Source: Candidatus Aminicenantota bacterium (GTDB lineage: Bacteria; Acidobacteriota; Aminicenantia; Aminicenantales; Aminicenantaceae). From it: a DNA stretch of 64,000 bases. This document shows positions 1 through 9,056 of the stretch, one piece after another. Both the position numbers and the translations under genes were made by a program. The DNA lies in assembly GCA_020348385.1 (NCBI GenBank), contig CP070750.1:2532476-2596475 (forward strand), given 5' to 3'. The notes beneath the pieces are model-generated. The model did not search any database. It was not told the origin of the DNA and was given only the letters and a program-made list of their open reading frames with translations. The first letter of the stretch is position 1; every line of letters begins with the position of its first letter.

Positions 1-2
1 CT

Positions 3-1052
3 CTTCTCTGCTGGTACATGTACCAATACTATGGCGATAAATCCCTCCTCGAATCCCAATATGATGGGGTGAAAGATTATGTGGAATTTCTGCGATCCCA
101 GGCCAAGAATGATCTATTGGATTACAGTTATTACGGCGATTGGGTCGCCATAGAAAAAACTCCGGGAGATTTTGTGTCGTCGTTTTATTATTACTATGAT
201 GTTGTGATTTTGATGAAGATGGCGGAAACCCTGGGTTATGATGCAGAGATCAAGACCTACAAGACACTGGCAGAAAAAATTAAAACCGCTTTCCACAAAA
301 AATACTTTGACACAAAATCCGAAACATATGCCAACGGAACCCAAACCGCCAACCTTCTGCCTCTTTATCTGGATATCGTTCCCGAAGAAGCCATCGGCTC
401 GGTTTTCGGGAATCTGCGGAGTGACATCCTGTACAAAAACAACACCCACCTGACAACCGGTATCATCGGAACCAAATATCTTATGGAGGTGCTTGCCAAA
501 TTCCATTCCAACGACTTGGCCTATGAATTGGCCACCCAAACCAGCTATCCCAGCTGGGGATACATGATCGTCAACGGCGCCACGACGCTTTGGGAACTCT
601 GGCAGTACAAAACAGGACCGTCCATGAATTCGCACAATCATCCGATGTTAGGGAGTGTGGGGGCTTGGTTGTACCGAGCCCTGGCTGGTATTACCCAGCA
701 GGAAGGATCTTCAGGGTTCCAAGACATTTTGATCCAACCCCAAATGGTCCGCGACCTGCGTTATGTCGCTGGTACGATTTACACCCCTCGCGGGATGGTC
801 ACCAGTGCCTGGAAAAAAGCGGATCGGCTCATTTCTCTGGATGTGGCCATTCCGGTTAATGCCCAAGCAGAGATTCATCTTCCCAAGTTCGGATGGGAAA
901 GTGTCACGCTCAAAGAAAACGACAAACAGATTTATGACGGACAAAAATTTCTAACCGGGGAACAGGGCATCCAGATGGTCGAAGAAACCCAAACCGAGGT
1001 CATAGTTAAAATCGGATCTGGCCGGTATCATTTTCAGCTGATCGGAGAATGA
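3..1052 (+). CDS. alpha-L-rhamnosidase, GH78, 3' part (partial)
   Basis: This is the C-terminal part of a glycoside hydrolase family 78 alpha-L-rhamnosidase, which releases terminal L-rhamnose from plant glycosides or polysaccharides. The reading frame is open to the left window edge (LLCWYMYQYYGD), so the gene starts upstream. Visible family marks are YGDWVA, TTGIIGTKYL, YPSWGYMI and the GATTLWELW block, whose Glu corresponds to a conserved active-site acid in GH78 (family knowledge). After it come the conserved NSHNHPMLGSVGAWLY helix and a C-terminal beta-sandwich of about 90 residues. The gene stops 2 bases before the stop codon of a convergent gene. The catalytic call is firm; the exact sugar is inferred from family. 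Confidence 0.9.
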   Translation, partial: LLCWYMYQYYGDKSLLESQYDGVKDYVEFLRSQAKNDLLDYSYYGDWVAIEKTPGDFVSSFYYYYDVVILMKMAETLGYDAEIKTYKTLAEKIKTAFHKKYFDTKSETYANGTQTANLLPLYLDIVPEEAIGSVFGNLRSDILYKNNTHLTTGIIGTKYLMEVLAKFHSNDLAYELATQTSYPSWGYMIVNGATTLWELWQYKTGPSMNSHNHPMLGSVGAWLYRALAGITQQEGSSGFQDILIQPQMVRDLRYVAGTIYTPRGMVTSAWKKADRLISLDVAIPVNAQAEIHLPKFGWESVTLKENDKQIYDGQKFLTGEQGIQMVEETQTEVIVKIGSGRYHFQLIGE

Positions 1053-1054
1053 TC

Positions 1055-1258
1055 TTATTCGCCAATGCTGCCGGATTTCTGATCGTTTTTTCTTTGCAAA
1101 ACTCGCAAGGAAGCAAAGAAAAACCAAAAAACCGAAGCCAATAAAAATATCCCTTTGTAGTTTTTTTCACTGATCCTTCCCAAAAAGTATATCAATGGTG
1201 CAGCCAGGCAGCAGAGGAGGCTGATGCAAGCAAGGGATGATAGAACTATCTTCCACAT
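1055..1258 (-). CDS. small two-helix membrane protein
   Basis: This 67-residue protein has two hydrophobic helices (about residues 4-26 and 36-52) and a charged tail (QRKNDQKSGSIGE). Its ATG overlaps the stop codon of the upstream permease by one base (TAATG), so the two are probably translationally coupled. A longer frame starting at 1414 exists, but the extra 52 residues lie inside the permease gene and have an unlikely composition, so I take the internal ATG. I do not recognise the family. The coupling suggests an accessory subunit of the permease, as small proteins are for some sodium symporters, but that is inference. Confidence 0.6.
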   Translation of the reverse strand: MWKIVLSSLACISLLCCLAAPLIYFLGRISEKNYKGIFLLASVFWFFFASLRVLQRKNDQKSGSIGE

Positions 1259-2655
1259 TATATCGTCTCCTTCGCAAATCCTGGTTTGACGTCTTGCTTT
1301 TTCCGTATCACATGGAGCAGAACATAGGCAACTAGTGCCAAGATGTATCCCGGGAGCCAACGAAAAAAAAGGTGAATCGGCAAGAAATAACAAACCAACA
1401 GTGTTCCTGCCCATACGATCAACGCTCTCCCATTGAAAAGCTTCTTATTTTTTCCCGTCTGGTATTGTTCGATCTTGAATAGCGGGAAAAGCCAGTGTTC
1501 GGCGATCACGATGGCCCCGACAGGCATCAAAATCAGGCCATATATCGCCACATAATCCAAAAGCTTCACGAAAAAGACAGGGAAACATGAGAGGATGGTT
1601 GTCAAAAGTCCTGCAGACAGGGTGACCTTCCAGCGGGGCCAGTTGGGTGTTATGACCTGCAGAGCGAGACCTGCCCTGTACAACGTGGGGTTCGCTGTGG
1701 TCCAACCTGCGATGAAGACTCCAGCGGCACCAGCCAGCCCTGCAGCTTCGAAAGCCATCAAGCCTGGATGCATCTCACGCCCGATGGCTGCAACCATAAT
1801 TCCCGAACAGATCCAAGCGAGAAAATGACCCAAGTACATTCCGAAAGCAGAATACAGCCCGTAGAGCCACCTCTTTGCATAACGAAAAAGGGCCATATCC
1901 GAAAGTCCGATGTGCATGGCGAGATTGCAGAACCAAGCAAAAAACAGGACGTGCGCAAGATGGAATTTCTCCTGACCATCAGCTGCAACTCCGTTCCAAA
2001 TCTTGGTTTTTGCCACGGTAAAAAAATTATCAAAATTGGCATGGACTCCCAGTCGTGGAAGAAGAGCTAGAGCTCCTGCGATGAATAGAATGAAAATCCA
2101 TGGTGAGCACACTTGAGCAAACCGGCTCAACTTCTCGAATCCCAGCACTGCTAGAATAGTAAAAATGATGCCGATGGCCAGGGTCAAACAGATCCACCCA
2201 AAGCTGCTGGGCAAAACATCATCCAAGGATGGGATTGCGATCCCGAAAGCGAGCCCAAGAGCGGTGGCAGAAACGGCTATCATGGCTCCAGCCAGTATGC
2301 AATACAGAATGGCATTGGCAAGGTTATAGATAAGGTTGAGCCCAGGCCCGGCAATTTTCCTCAAATACCAGTACAAGGTAAGGCGGGTCCGGGTAGCGAT
2401 TGGAGCACAGATGAATGTCCAAGACAGGACGGCCAACAGATTTCCTAGAATCAAGCCAAGGAACAAATCATACAGGCTTACGCCGTGGAGAACAAAAAAG
2501 GCCCCGATCACAAATTCTGTGGCTGCTACATGTTCGCCAGCAAAAAGCCCTGCAAAACGGGCTCCGGTTTGCAATTTATCCGAAGAGACAGGTTCGCGAT
2601 CGAATTCATACAGGTGGTCCATTCGATCGGTTATTCGCGAAAACGAAATGGCCAT
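1258..2655 (-). CDS. NCS1-type nucleobase/hydantoin permease
   Basis: This 465-residue inner-membrane protein has about 12 transmembrane segments and resembles the cytosine/purine/allantoin permease family (NCS1, LeuT fold), which imports nucleobases, allantoin or hydantoins with a cation. Evidence is the length, the early GARFAGLFAGEHVAATEF helix, the even spread of hydrophobic segments and a short polar C-terminus. Substrate cannot be read from the sequence. It is transcribed divergently from the URO-D-like gene and is coupled to a 67-residue membrane protein. Hydantoinase-type genes lie about 38 kb away, which makes a hydantoin-like substrate possible, but that link is weak. The N-terminal start has no strong ribosome binding site. 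Confidence 0.7.
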   Translation of the reverse strand: MAISFSRITDRMDHLYEFDREPVSSDKLQTGARFAGLFAGEHVAATEFVIGAFFVLHGVSLYDLFLGLILGNLLAVLSWTFICAPIATRTRLTLYWYLRKIAGPGLNLIYNLANAILYCILAGAMIAVSATALGLAFGIAIPSLDDVLPSSFGWICLTLAIGIIFTILAVLGFEKLSRFAQVCSPWIFILFIAGALALLPRLGVHANFDNFFTVAKTKIWNGVAADGQEKFHLAHVLFFAWFCNLAMHIGLSDMALFRYAKRWLYGLYSAFGMYLGHFLAWICSGIMVAAIGREMHPGLMAFEAAGLAGAAGVFIAGWTTANPTLYRAGLALQVITPNWPRWKVTLSAGLLTTILSCFPVFFVKLLDYVAIYGLILMPVGAIVIAEHWLFPLFKIEQYQTGKNKKLFNGRALIVWAGTLLVCYFLPIHLFFRWLPGYILALVAYVLLHVIRKKQDVKPGFAKETI

Positions 2656-2789
2656 GCTGATGTCTTCTATGAACCTGAAGTAATATACATCATGATATGG
2701 TGATTCACAAGATTTAAATCCGCTTGACTTTTAGGACAAAGGTTTAGCAAGATAAGCAACAAGCTATATTGGCAAAATTTGGATCAGCC

Positions 2790-3848
2790 ATGCCCAAAGA
2801 AACGATGACACCAAAAGAACGATGGTTGGCCGTCCTGTCTAGGAATAAGCCAGACAGGATCCCTATGGACTACTGGGCCACGCCGGAGACGACAGCCATG
2901 CTCATGAAACATCTCGGCTGTTCTACCGAACTGGAGATGTTCCGCAAACTCCACATAGATATGGCTTTCAAAGTAAAGCCGGAATATATCGGCCCCCCTA
3001 TGCCAAGAAATTATGATGTGTTTGGACGGGGATACAAACAGATAGATTATGGGATTGGTACATACGATGAATGTGTTTTTCATCCCCTCGCCCCGTTTGA
3101 ATCCGTCTCAGACGTGATATGCCATTACGATTGGCCAAATCCAGACTGGTGGGATTATCGTTCGATTAGCGCACAGATCGTCGATAAAGAGGACTATCCG
3201 ATCTTGGGAGGACATTTTGAGCCCTTTCTTATCTACAAAGATCTGCGAGGACAAGAAACAGCCTTCATGGACCTTGTCCATAATCCCGAACTGGTTCACT
3301 TTTGTCTGGATAAACTCTTCGAACTCGGTTTTACAGAGATTCAACGCCTGTTTGAACAAATCCCCGGCAAAGTGATGCTGACATATGTGGCAGAAGATTT
3401 GGGTGCACAGGATGACCTCATGATATCCCCTGCACACATCCGGGAATTTCTCCTCCCAAAGATGAAACAGGTCATCGATTTCGTCCATAGCCAAGGTGCC
3501 TTTGTTTTTCATCACAATGACGGAAGCATTCGACGGATATTGCCTGATATGATCACGGCTGGAATTGACATCCTCAATCCCATCCAGTGGCGCGCAGAAA
3601 ATATGGACCGCAAGAAGTTAAAGGCAGATTTTGGCAATGACGTTGTATTCCATGGGGCCGTTGACAATCAACAAACATTGCCATTCGGCAGCGTAGAGGA
3701 AATCCAACAAGAAGTATTGGAAAACATCAGCATTCTTGGCACCGGCGGGGGATACATCCTCGCGCCCTGTCATAATATCCAACCTATCACTCCGATCGAA
3801 AATATCCTGGCCATGTACGAGACAGGGTATAAAAACGGTTGGACATAA
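2790..3848 (+). CDS. uroporphyrinogen decarboxylase-like protein (URO-D/MtaA superfamily)
   Basis: This is a TIM-barrel protein of the uroporphyrinogen decarboxylase superfamily, which includes HemE and corrinoid-linked methyltransferases such as MtaA and CmuA. The N-terminus (MTPKERWLAVLSRNKPDRIPMDYW) and the end (GGGYILAPCHNIQPITPIENI) are typical of the broad URO-D-like group found in fermenters, not of true HemE. No other heme genes are nearby. The HxD-like segment FHHNDGSI and the final CHNIQP could bind zinc or substrate as in methyltransferases. Possible starts are TTG 2769, ATG 2790 and ATG 2805; I chose 2790, but none has a strong ribosome binding site. The substrate is unknown. Confidence 0.8.
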   Translation: MPKETMTPKERWLAVLSRNKPDRIPMDYWATPETTAMLMKHLGCSTELEMFRKLHIDMAFKVKPEYIGPPMPRNYDVFGRGYKQIDYGIGTYDECVFHPLAPFESVSDVICHYDWPNPDWWDYRSISAQIVDKEDYPILGGHFEPFLIYKDLRGQETAFMDLVHNPELVHFCLDKLFELGFTEIQRLFEQIPGKVMLTYVAEDLGAQDDLMISPAHIREFLLPKMKQVIDFVHSQGAFVFHHNDGSIRRILPDMITAGIDILNPIQWRAENMDRKKLKADFGNDVVFHGAVDNQQTLPFGSVEEIQQEVLENISILGTGGGYILAPCHNIQPITPIENILAMYETGYKNGWT

Positions 3849-3879
3849 CTCTGCACTCATCATACTCCCTGTTAAAAGA

Positions 3880-3908
3880 TTGACCCCCCCTAAAGATTTC
3901 ATTATAAT
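3880..3908 (+). promoter_or_regulatory. sigma70-type promoter of asnS (leaderless)
   Basis: TTGACC (3880-3885), a 17-base spacer and TATAAT (3903-3908) form a near-consensus promoter. Only 9 bases separate the -10 box from the asnS ATG at 3918, so transcription should start at or within 2-3 bases of the start codon. No Shine-Dalgarno sequence is present, in keeping with a leaderless mRNA. Confidence 0.75.
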
Positions 3909-3917
3909 CGGACCATC

Positions 3918-5210
3918 ATGAAATGGGCTTATATAGAAGATATAGCAGATTTTAAAGACCAGGAAGTCGAATTAAGAGGGTGGGTTTACAACAAACGATC
4001 CGGCGGAAAGATCCGGTTCCTTCTGATCAGAGATGGGACTGGTATGATCCAGGGAACTATCTACAGCGAGGATAAAGACCACCCGCTTTTCCAAGCGTTC
4101 GACCAACTCACCCAGGAATCCTCTCTCATTGTCCGCGGCGTCGTGAAAGAAGACAAAAGAGCTCCCGGAGGATTTGAGTTGGGAATAACAGATATGGAGA
4201 TCATCCAAACTGCGCAAGAATACCCTATCACTCCTAAAGAACATGGGATCCCCTTCTTGATGGAACACCGCCATCTCTGGCTGCGCTCGCAAAAACAACG
4301 AGCCATTCTTCAGATAAGGGCCGAACTCACCAAAGCGATCCGCGACTTTTTCGATAACAGGGGATTTAGAAACTTGGACACGCCTATCCTGACACCCAGT
4401 GCCTGCGAGGGTACGACGACCCTTTTCGAGACCGAATACTTCGACCAAAAAGCCTATTTAAGCCAGAGCGGGCAGCTTTATAACGAAGCTACGGCCATGG
4501 CGTTCGGTAAAGTCTATTGCTTTGGACCGACCTTCCGGGCTGAAAAATCCAAAACAAGAAAACATTTGATCGAGTTCTGGATGGTCGAACCAGAAGTGGC
4601 TTTTGCCAACCTTCAAGATATCACAGACCTTGCCGAAGACTTGATCGTTTCTATCGTTGCTCGGATCCTGGAAACAAGAAAAACTGAACTCGATATTCTG
4701 GAGAGAGAGACCTCACCCCTCGAACGGGTAAAAAAGCCCTTTCACCGGATGAAATACGGAGAAATTCTTCCCGATCTTAAAAAAAAGGGATCAAAAATTG
4801 ACTGGGGAGATGATTTCGGAGCGCCTGAAGAAACCATCCTCTCTGAGATCTACGACTCTCCGGTCTGCATCACCCATTTTCCGGCCAAGATAAAGGCCTT
4901 TTATATGCAACCGGATGAGGAAAATCCCGATGAGGTCTTGGGAGTAGACGTTTTTGCATCCGAAGGATATGGGGAGCTGATCGGTGGAGGCCAGAGAATC
5001 CATGACCTTGGTTTGCTGGAAAAACGAGTGAAAGAACATAAACTGCCGCGTGATGCCTATGAATGGTACTTGGATCTTCGGAAATATGGCTCTGTCCCCC
5101 ATTCAGGGTTTGGCTTGGGCCTGGAGAGGACCCTATCTTGGATCTGCAAGATAAAGCACATTCGTGAAGCTATCCCGTTCCCCCGTCTGCTTTACAAAAT
5201 CTATCCCTGA
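3918..5210 (+). CDS. asnS: asparaginyl-tRNA synthetase
   Basis: This class IIb aminoacyl-tRNA synthetase charges tRNA-Asn with asparagine in the cytoplasm. An N-terminal OB-fold anticodon-binding domain (about 1-100, with [22 protein letters not shown]) precedes the catalytic core. Motif 2 is seen as [12 protein letters not shown] and motif 3 as [12 protein letters not shown] near residue 397. The FWMVEPE and IPFPR contexts favour Asn over Asp. Length (430) is normal. The start is fixed by the promoter directly in front: there is no ribosome binding site, and the mRNA should be leaderless. It appears to be a single-gene transcript, followed by a 264-base gap with hairpins before rimO. Confidence 0.95.
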   Translation: MKWAYIEDIADFKDQEVELRGWVYNKRSGGKIRFLLIRDGTGMIQGTIYSEDKDHPLFQAFDQLTQESSLIVRGVVKEDKRAPGGFELGITDMEIIQTAQEYPITPKEHGIPFLMEHRHLWLRSQKQRAILQIRAELTKAIRDFFDNRGFRNLDTPILTPSACEGTTTLFETEYFDQKAYLSQSGQLYNEATAMAFGKVYCFGPTFRAEKSKTRKHLIEFWMVEPEVAFANLQDITDLAEDLIVSIVARILETRKTELDILERETSPLERVKKPFHRMKYGEILPDLKKKGSKIDWGDDFGAPEETILSEIYDSPVCITHFPAKIKAFYMQPDEENPDEVLGVDVFASEGYGELIGGGQRIHDLGLLEKRVKEHKLPRDAYEWYLDLRKYGSVPHSGFGLGLERTLSWICKIKHIREAIPFPRLLYKIYP

Positions 5211-5474
5211 TTCCTTACACTCCTTGTCTTCGTGTTTTCTAAAGAATTTCGAAAATCCTTTCAGTTTTCTTCCATAATCACTTTTGTATAGCAAGCTGAA
5301 TATGAGGTCATCCGAAAGCGAGCGGGCATGGCACCTTTCGGATTCTCCCCGGTGAAACAAGAGGAGGAAAATCAACCGGCCAACGTTTCAGCCGGCAAAA
5401 CGAGTCCGCCATCATAATTTTTAAAACACTTGCCACTTTACTCTTTCATGCCGGGAAACTACAATGAAGAGAAA
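5211..5474 (+). other. 264-base intergenic region with two hairpins
   Basis: No convincing gene lies here. Two inverted repeats stand out: a 9-bp perfect stem with arms 5310-5318 (ATCCGAAAG) and 5335-5343 (CTTTCGGAT) around a 16-base loop, and a 5-bp CCGGC/GCCGG stem at 5376-5380 and 5391-5395. The purine stretch 5369-5388 lies between and across them. There is no U-tract, so these are not classical terminators. The region could be the rimO leader or a small RNA. I could not match it to a known riboswitch. Confidence 0.4.
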
Positions 5475-6794
5475 ATGAAAAGGGTCGCACTGGTCAGTTT
5501 GGGATGTGCAAAAAACCTCGTGGACAGCGAAGTCATGCTCGGTATTTTGGAGAAACAACAATATGACTTGGTTCCGGAAATAGAAATGGCTGATGTCATC
5601 GTCATCAACACATGTGGTTTTATTCATCCAGCCCGTCAAGAAGCTCGCGATGTCATCAGAAAAGCGATTCTGGAAAAAACCAGAACAAAAAGCAAAAAAA
5701 TTATTGTTGCCGGATGTTTCGTACAGAGAAGCCAAGATAGTCTTCGGAAAGCATTCCCGGAGGTGGATGCATGGACTGGTGTGACAGACTTTGATAAAAT
5801 CGGGCAAATTATCGAAGGGAAATCCTACAAAAACGCCAAAAATTGCTTTTTGTATGATCACACCTCTCCCCGATTGCTTTCCACACCGCCTGCTTGGGCC
5901 TATGTCAAAATCTCCGAAGGATGCTCGAAAAGTTGTTCATTTTGTGCCATTCCGTTGATCAAAGGGCCCTATCGATCCCGGAACATTCCTTCCGTCGCCG
6001 AAGAGGCCAGAAAGCTTGTGTCGAAAGGCATACGGGAAATCAACCTTGTTTCACAAGATACCACGTTTTATGGAAAGGACCTCCGATTAAAAGATGGATT
6101 AGTGCTTTTACTAAAAGAGCTTTTGAATATCGATGATCTCGGATGGATTCGTATCCTGTACAGCTATCCCGAAGAGATCACTGATTCTCTGTTGGAAATT
6201 ATGTGCGAAGAAAAGATCTGTTCTTATTTGGATATTCCATTCCAACATTCCCATCCCTACATCACAAAACGCATGAAAAGAGGATTGGATGGGAAAAAAT
6301 CATTAAAATTGCTGAAGCGCATAAGGAAAAAAAATCCGGATATCGTCATCAGGACATCTTTGGTTGTAGGATTTCCGGGAGAAGGCAAACAAGAATTCAG
6401 GGATTTAAAAAGCTTTGTCGCACAAGCCCGTTTTGATCACCTTGGTGTTTTCATCTATTCGCCTGAGGAAGGAACATCCTGCTATGAACTGGGAGACCCA
6501 GTGAAAGAAAGTGTCAAGATGAGACGAAAGGAAGATATCATGGATATTCAATCCGTAATATCCTATGAGAACAATAGAAAATATATTGGCCTTTCCATCG
6601 AGGCCCTTATCGAAGGGACGCTAAAGGAAGATGAAAGTTTGATGGTGGGCAGAGGGCAATTCCAAGCGCCTGAAGTGGATGGAATCATATTCATCTCCAC
6701 CGAGGAGAGGAAGACAATCCTTTTCAACTCAATCCAAAAAGTTGAAATCACGGGTCGGGATGTATATGATTTATACGGAAACATAAACCGATGA
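5475..6794 (+). CDS. rimO: ribosomal protein S12 methylthiotransferase
   Basis: This radical-SAM methylthiotransferase adds a methylthio group to an aspartate of ribosomal protein S12. The N-terminal UPF0004 domain shows the cluster cysteines in SLGCAKNLVDSEVM, NTCGFI and AGCFVQR. The radical-SAM CxxxCxxC is GCSKSCSFCAIP, and a TRAM domain closes the protein (SIEALIEGTLKEDESLMVGRGQ...). SLGCAKN and the EGCSKSCSFCAIP form favour RimO over MiaB. I start at ATG 5475, with AAGAGA in front, instead of the upstream ATG 5430, because the family starts with KRVALVSLGC. It opens an operon whose next genes overlap by 4 bases each. Confidence 0.92.
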   Translation: MKRVALVSLGCAKNLVDSEVMLGILEKQQYDLVPEIEMADVIVINTCGFIHPARQEARDVIRKAILEKTRTKSKKIIVAGCFVQRSQDSLRKAFPEVDAWTGVTDFDKIGQIIEGKSYKNAKNCFLYDHTSPRLLSTPPAWAYVKISEGCSKSCSFCAIPLIKGPYRSRNIPSVAEEARKLVSKGIREINLVSQDTTFYGKDLRLKDGLVLLLKELLNIDDLGWIRILYSYPEEITDSLLEIMCEEKICSYLDIPFQHSHPYITKRMKRGLDGKKSLKLLKRIRKKNPDIVIRTSLVVGFPGEGKQEFRDLKSFVAQARFDHLGVFIYSPEEGTSCYELGDPVKESVKMRRKEDIMDIQSVISYENNRKYIGLSIEALIEGTLKEDESLMVGRGQFQAPEVDGIIFISTEERKTILFNSIQKVEITGRDVYDLYGNINR

Positions 6795-7240
6795 AATTAT
6801 TCTCAAAAATTACGGCAACATTTTTTGGCCTGGGATATTTTCCCATAGCCCCAGGAACACTAACAAGTGCAATCATTGTCCTTCTTTACAAATTTTTTCT
6901 TCATAGGCTGAGCTGGCCTCTCTATCTTTCTGTATTCTTCGTGATTTTTGCCCTGGGTCTATTTGTATCAGATCTCTATTCCCGGATGCTAAAAAAGGAG
7001 GACCCACGCATGATCGTCATCGATGAAGCGACTGGACAGTTCATAGCCTTGTTCCTTCTCAGCCCAAAGTGGATTCTCTGTGGGGCATGTTTTTTCCTTT
7101 TCAGGTTTTTTGATATCGTCAAGCCCTTTCCGATCAGAAGAATTGAAAAATTTCCCAGAGGTTTCGGTATCATGCTCGACGATATCGCCGCTGCGATCTT
7201 TGCAGGGATCCTGATCAACCTTTTCTTGTTGTTAACATGA
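6791..7240 (+). CDS. pgpA: phosphatidylglycerophosphatase A
   Basis: PgpA removes the phosphate from phosphatidylglycerol-phosphate at the inner membrane, the last step to phosphatidylglycerol. The 149-residue protein has the family pattern: TFFGLGYFPIAPGTLTSA at the N-terminus, VIDEATGQFIAL in the middle and the KPFPIRRIEKFPRGFGIMLDDIAAAIFAG block with the acidic LDD. Four membrane segments are visible. Its ATG overlaps the rimO stop as ATGA. PlsY and GpsA further down the same operon supply earlier steps of phospholipid synthesis. Confidence 0.93.
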   Translation: MKLFSKITATFFGLGYFPIAPGTLTSAIIVLLYKFFLHRLSWPLYLSVFFVIFALGLFVSDLYSRMLKKEDPRMIVIDEATGQFIALFLLSPKWILCGACFFLFRFFDIVKPFPIRRIEKFPRGFGIMLDDIAAAIFAGILINLFLLLT

Positions 7241-8502
7241 AACCCGCAAGAGATAGGAAGGTCGAGATCCTTGCAGTAGGCTCTGAGATGCTTACTCCTC
7301 ACTTTCAGGATACAAATTCTCTTTATTTAACAAAACGGTTGAATGACTTGGGGCTAGATGTCCATTTCAAAACCATCGTCGGGGACCATTGGGATGATCT
7401 CAGCCTAGCATTCAAACAGGCTCTTGATCGAGCGGACCTCGTGATAGCAACGGGAGGACTTGGACCGACTAAAGATGATAGGACCCGAGAAGTGTTAGCT
7501 TCTGTTTTGGAACAGGAACTTGTTTTCAGAGACGACCTGCTGAAAACAATCGAAAAAAGATTTGCAAGACGGCGAATGAAAATGCCTGAGGTTAACAAAA
7601 AACAGGCCTACGTCATCGAGGGTTCTGTCGTCCTCGAAAACAAAAAAGGCACAGCTCCAGGATTATGGCTCGAGGCTGACTCGAATATTGTCCTTCTTCT
7701 TCCTGGCCCTCCATACGAGATGGAGCACATGTTCGAAAACTACGTTTGGCCTCGTATGCAAGCTTTCAAAAAAAAATATGTCCATCGCCGGGTAATAAAG
7801 ACGGCCGGGCTCACTGAATCCAGGATTGAGACTTTACTGATGAATCTATATCCCAAAATACCAGATGTCCAACTCACCACCCTGGCTCGTCCCGGCCAGA
7901 TCGCTATTCATCTCAAGAGCACCTCCGATAAAAGCCTCCTCCAAGCAACGCAAAAAGTCGAGCAGGCATCCAAGCTTGTCTGCGACATCCTGAAAGAGGG
8001 AGTTTTCTCGACAGAAGGAGAAGAACTCGAGGAAGTCGTGGGCAAATATCTTCAGAAAAGGCGGCAAACGCTGGCCTTGGCTGAATCATGCACAGGGGGT
8101 TTTCTTGGCCATCGCATCACCAATGTGCCGGGAAGTTCAAGCTATTTCCTCCAGGGTGTTCTGGCCTATAGCAATCAAGCAAAGACAGATTTATTGGACG
8201 TCTCCTCAGAGACAATCGAAAAGTTTGGGGCTGTAAGTCCGCAAGTCGCGAAGGCAATGGCAGCGGGCATTAGAAAAAGAGCAAAGGCGACTTTCGGATT
8301 ATCCATCACAGGAATTGCAGGTCCTGACGGAGGGACAACAGAAAAACCAGTGGGCCTAGTCTATACAGCGCTCGGTCACAACCAAGATGTCCTCGTTAAA
8401 AAAAACCTTTTTTTAGGTGACCGGAATGCGATAAAATTCCAAGCGAGCCAGAAGGCTTTGGATATGCTCCGTCGACATCTTTTAGGCAAGAGCAAACCAT
8501 GA
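7237..8502 (+). CDS. cinA: CinA-like bifunctional protein (pyrophosphatase and nicotinamide-nucleotide amidase)
   Basis: CinA has an N-terminal MoaB-like domain (EILAVGSEMLTPHFQDTNS, TGGLGPTKDDRTREVLA) with ADP-ribose/FAD pyrophosphatase activity in studied members. Its C-terminal PncC domain (ALAESCTGGFLGHRITNVPGSS, SITGIAGPDGGTTEKPVG) deamidates nicotinamide mononucleotide for NAD recycling. The presumed active-site Ser of ESCTGG is present. The length of 421 is the usual full-length form. The start ATG overlaps pgpA by four bases (ATGA), and the stop overlaps thpR in the same way. Confidence 0.93.
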   Translation: MKPARDRKVEILAVGSEMLTPHFQDTNSLYLTKRLNDLGLDVHFKTIVGDHWDDLSLAFKQALDRADLVIATGGLGPTKDDRTREVLASVLEQELVFRDDLLKTIEKRFARRRMKMPEVNKKQAYVIEGSVVLENKKGTAPGLWLEADSNIVLLLPGPPYEMEHMFENYVWPRMQAFKKKYVHRRVIKTAGLTESRIETLLMNLYPKIPDVQLTTLARPGQIAIHLKSTSDKSLLQATQKVEQASKLVCDILKEGVFSTEGEELEEVVGKYLQKRRQTLALAESCTGGFLGHRITNVPGSSSYFLQGVLAYSNQAKTDLLDVSSETIEKFGAVSPQVAKAMAAGIRKRAKATFGLSITGIAGPDGGTTEKPVGLVYTALGHNQDVLVKKNLFLGDRNAIKFQASQKALDMLRRHLLGKSKP

Positions 8503-9056
8503 GAACATTTGTTGCTATCGAGCTTGATGATAGAATCAAGAACACTCTTTCCGCACTCATCCAAAAATTGGACTTGGGGGGCAAAAACGTCAGATGGGTC
8601 AAACCTCAGGGCATGCATCTAACACTCAAATTTTTTGGTGAAGTTTCTGAGGACAGAACTGCAGAAATAAAATCTGTGTTGGAAAGTATCGCCAAAGATT
8701 ATTCGCGATTCTCTCTCAGCCTCAAGGGAACGGGAACTTTTCCTCAAGGAGCACAGATTCCCCGCGTTATATGGATCGGGATCGAAAAAAATGAGGCCTT
8801 GCAGGAGATTCAAGCCAGGGTGGAAAACGAATTTCACAAAATCCGATTCCCAAAAGAAAAAAGAAAATACCATCCCCATTTGACGCTGGGTCGTGTCAAA
8901 GGACCACAAAATTTAGAAACAATTATGGAAACGCTTGCTATACACAAAGAGATCGAGTTTGGGAAGATGACGGTGAACAAGATGACCCTTTTCAAGAGTA
9001 CGCTTAAACCCTCAGGCGCTGAATACACCATTCTATCGGAGTTTTTTCTAGAATGA
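8499..9056 (+). CDS. thpR: RNA 2',3'-cyclic phosphodiesterase (2H family)
   Basis: ThpR (formerly LigT) is a small cytoplasmic 2H phosphoesterase that opens 2',3'-cyclic phosphates on RNA. Both catalytic HxTx motifs are visible: HLTL at residues 40-43 and HLTL at 127-130 (within KYHPHLTLGR). The N-terminus MRTFVAIELD and the length of 185 are typical. It overlaps cinA and plsY by four bases on each side, so it is part of a tightly coupled operon. A role in RNA repair is family knowledge; nothing in this operon points to a specific RNA. Confidence 0.93.
   Translation: MRTFVAIELDDRIKNTLSALIQKLDLGGKNVRWVKPQGMHLTLKFFGEVSEDRTAEIKSVLESIAKDYSRFSLSLKGTGTFPQGAQIPRVIWIGIEKNEALQEIQARVENEFHKIRFPKEKRKYHPHLTLGRVKGPQNLETIMETLAIHKEIEFGKMTVNKMTLFKSTLKPSGAEYTILSEFFLE

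Noticed and set aside
1259..1414. A longer start for the 67-residue membrane protein.
   Set aside because: The added residues lie wholly inside the permease gene and look like antisense-frame composition.
5281..5430. A cobalamin-type riboswitch, because of a CCCCGGTGAAAC-like stretch and GAGTCCGCC.
   Set aside because: The order and spacing of the conserved elements do not fit, and rimO is not a cobalamin gene.
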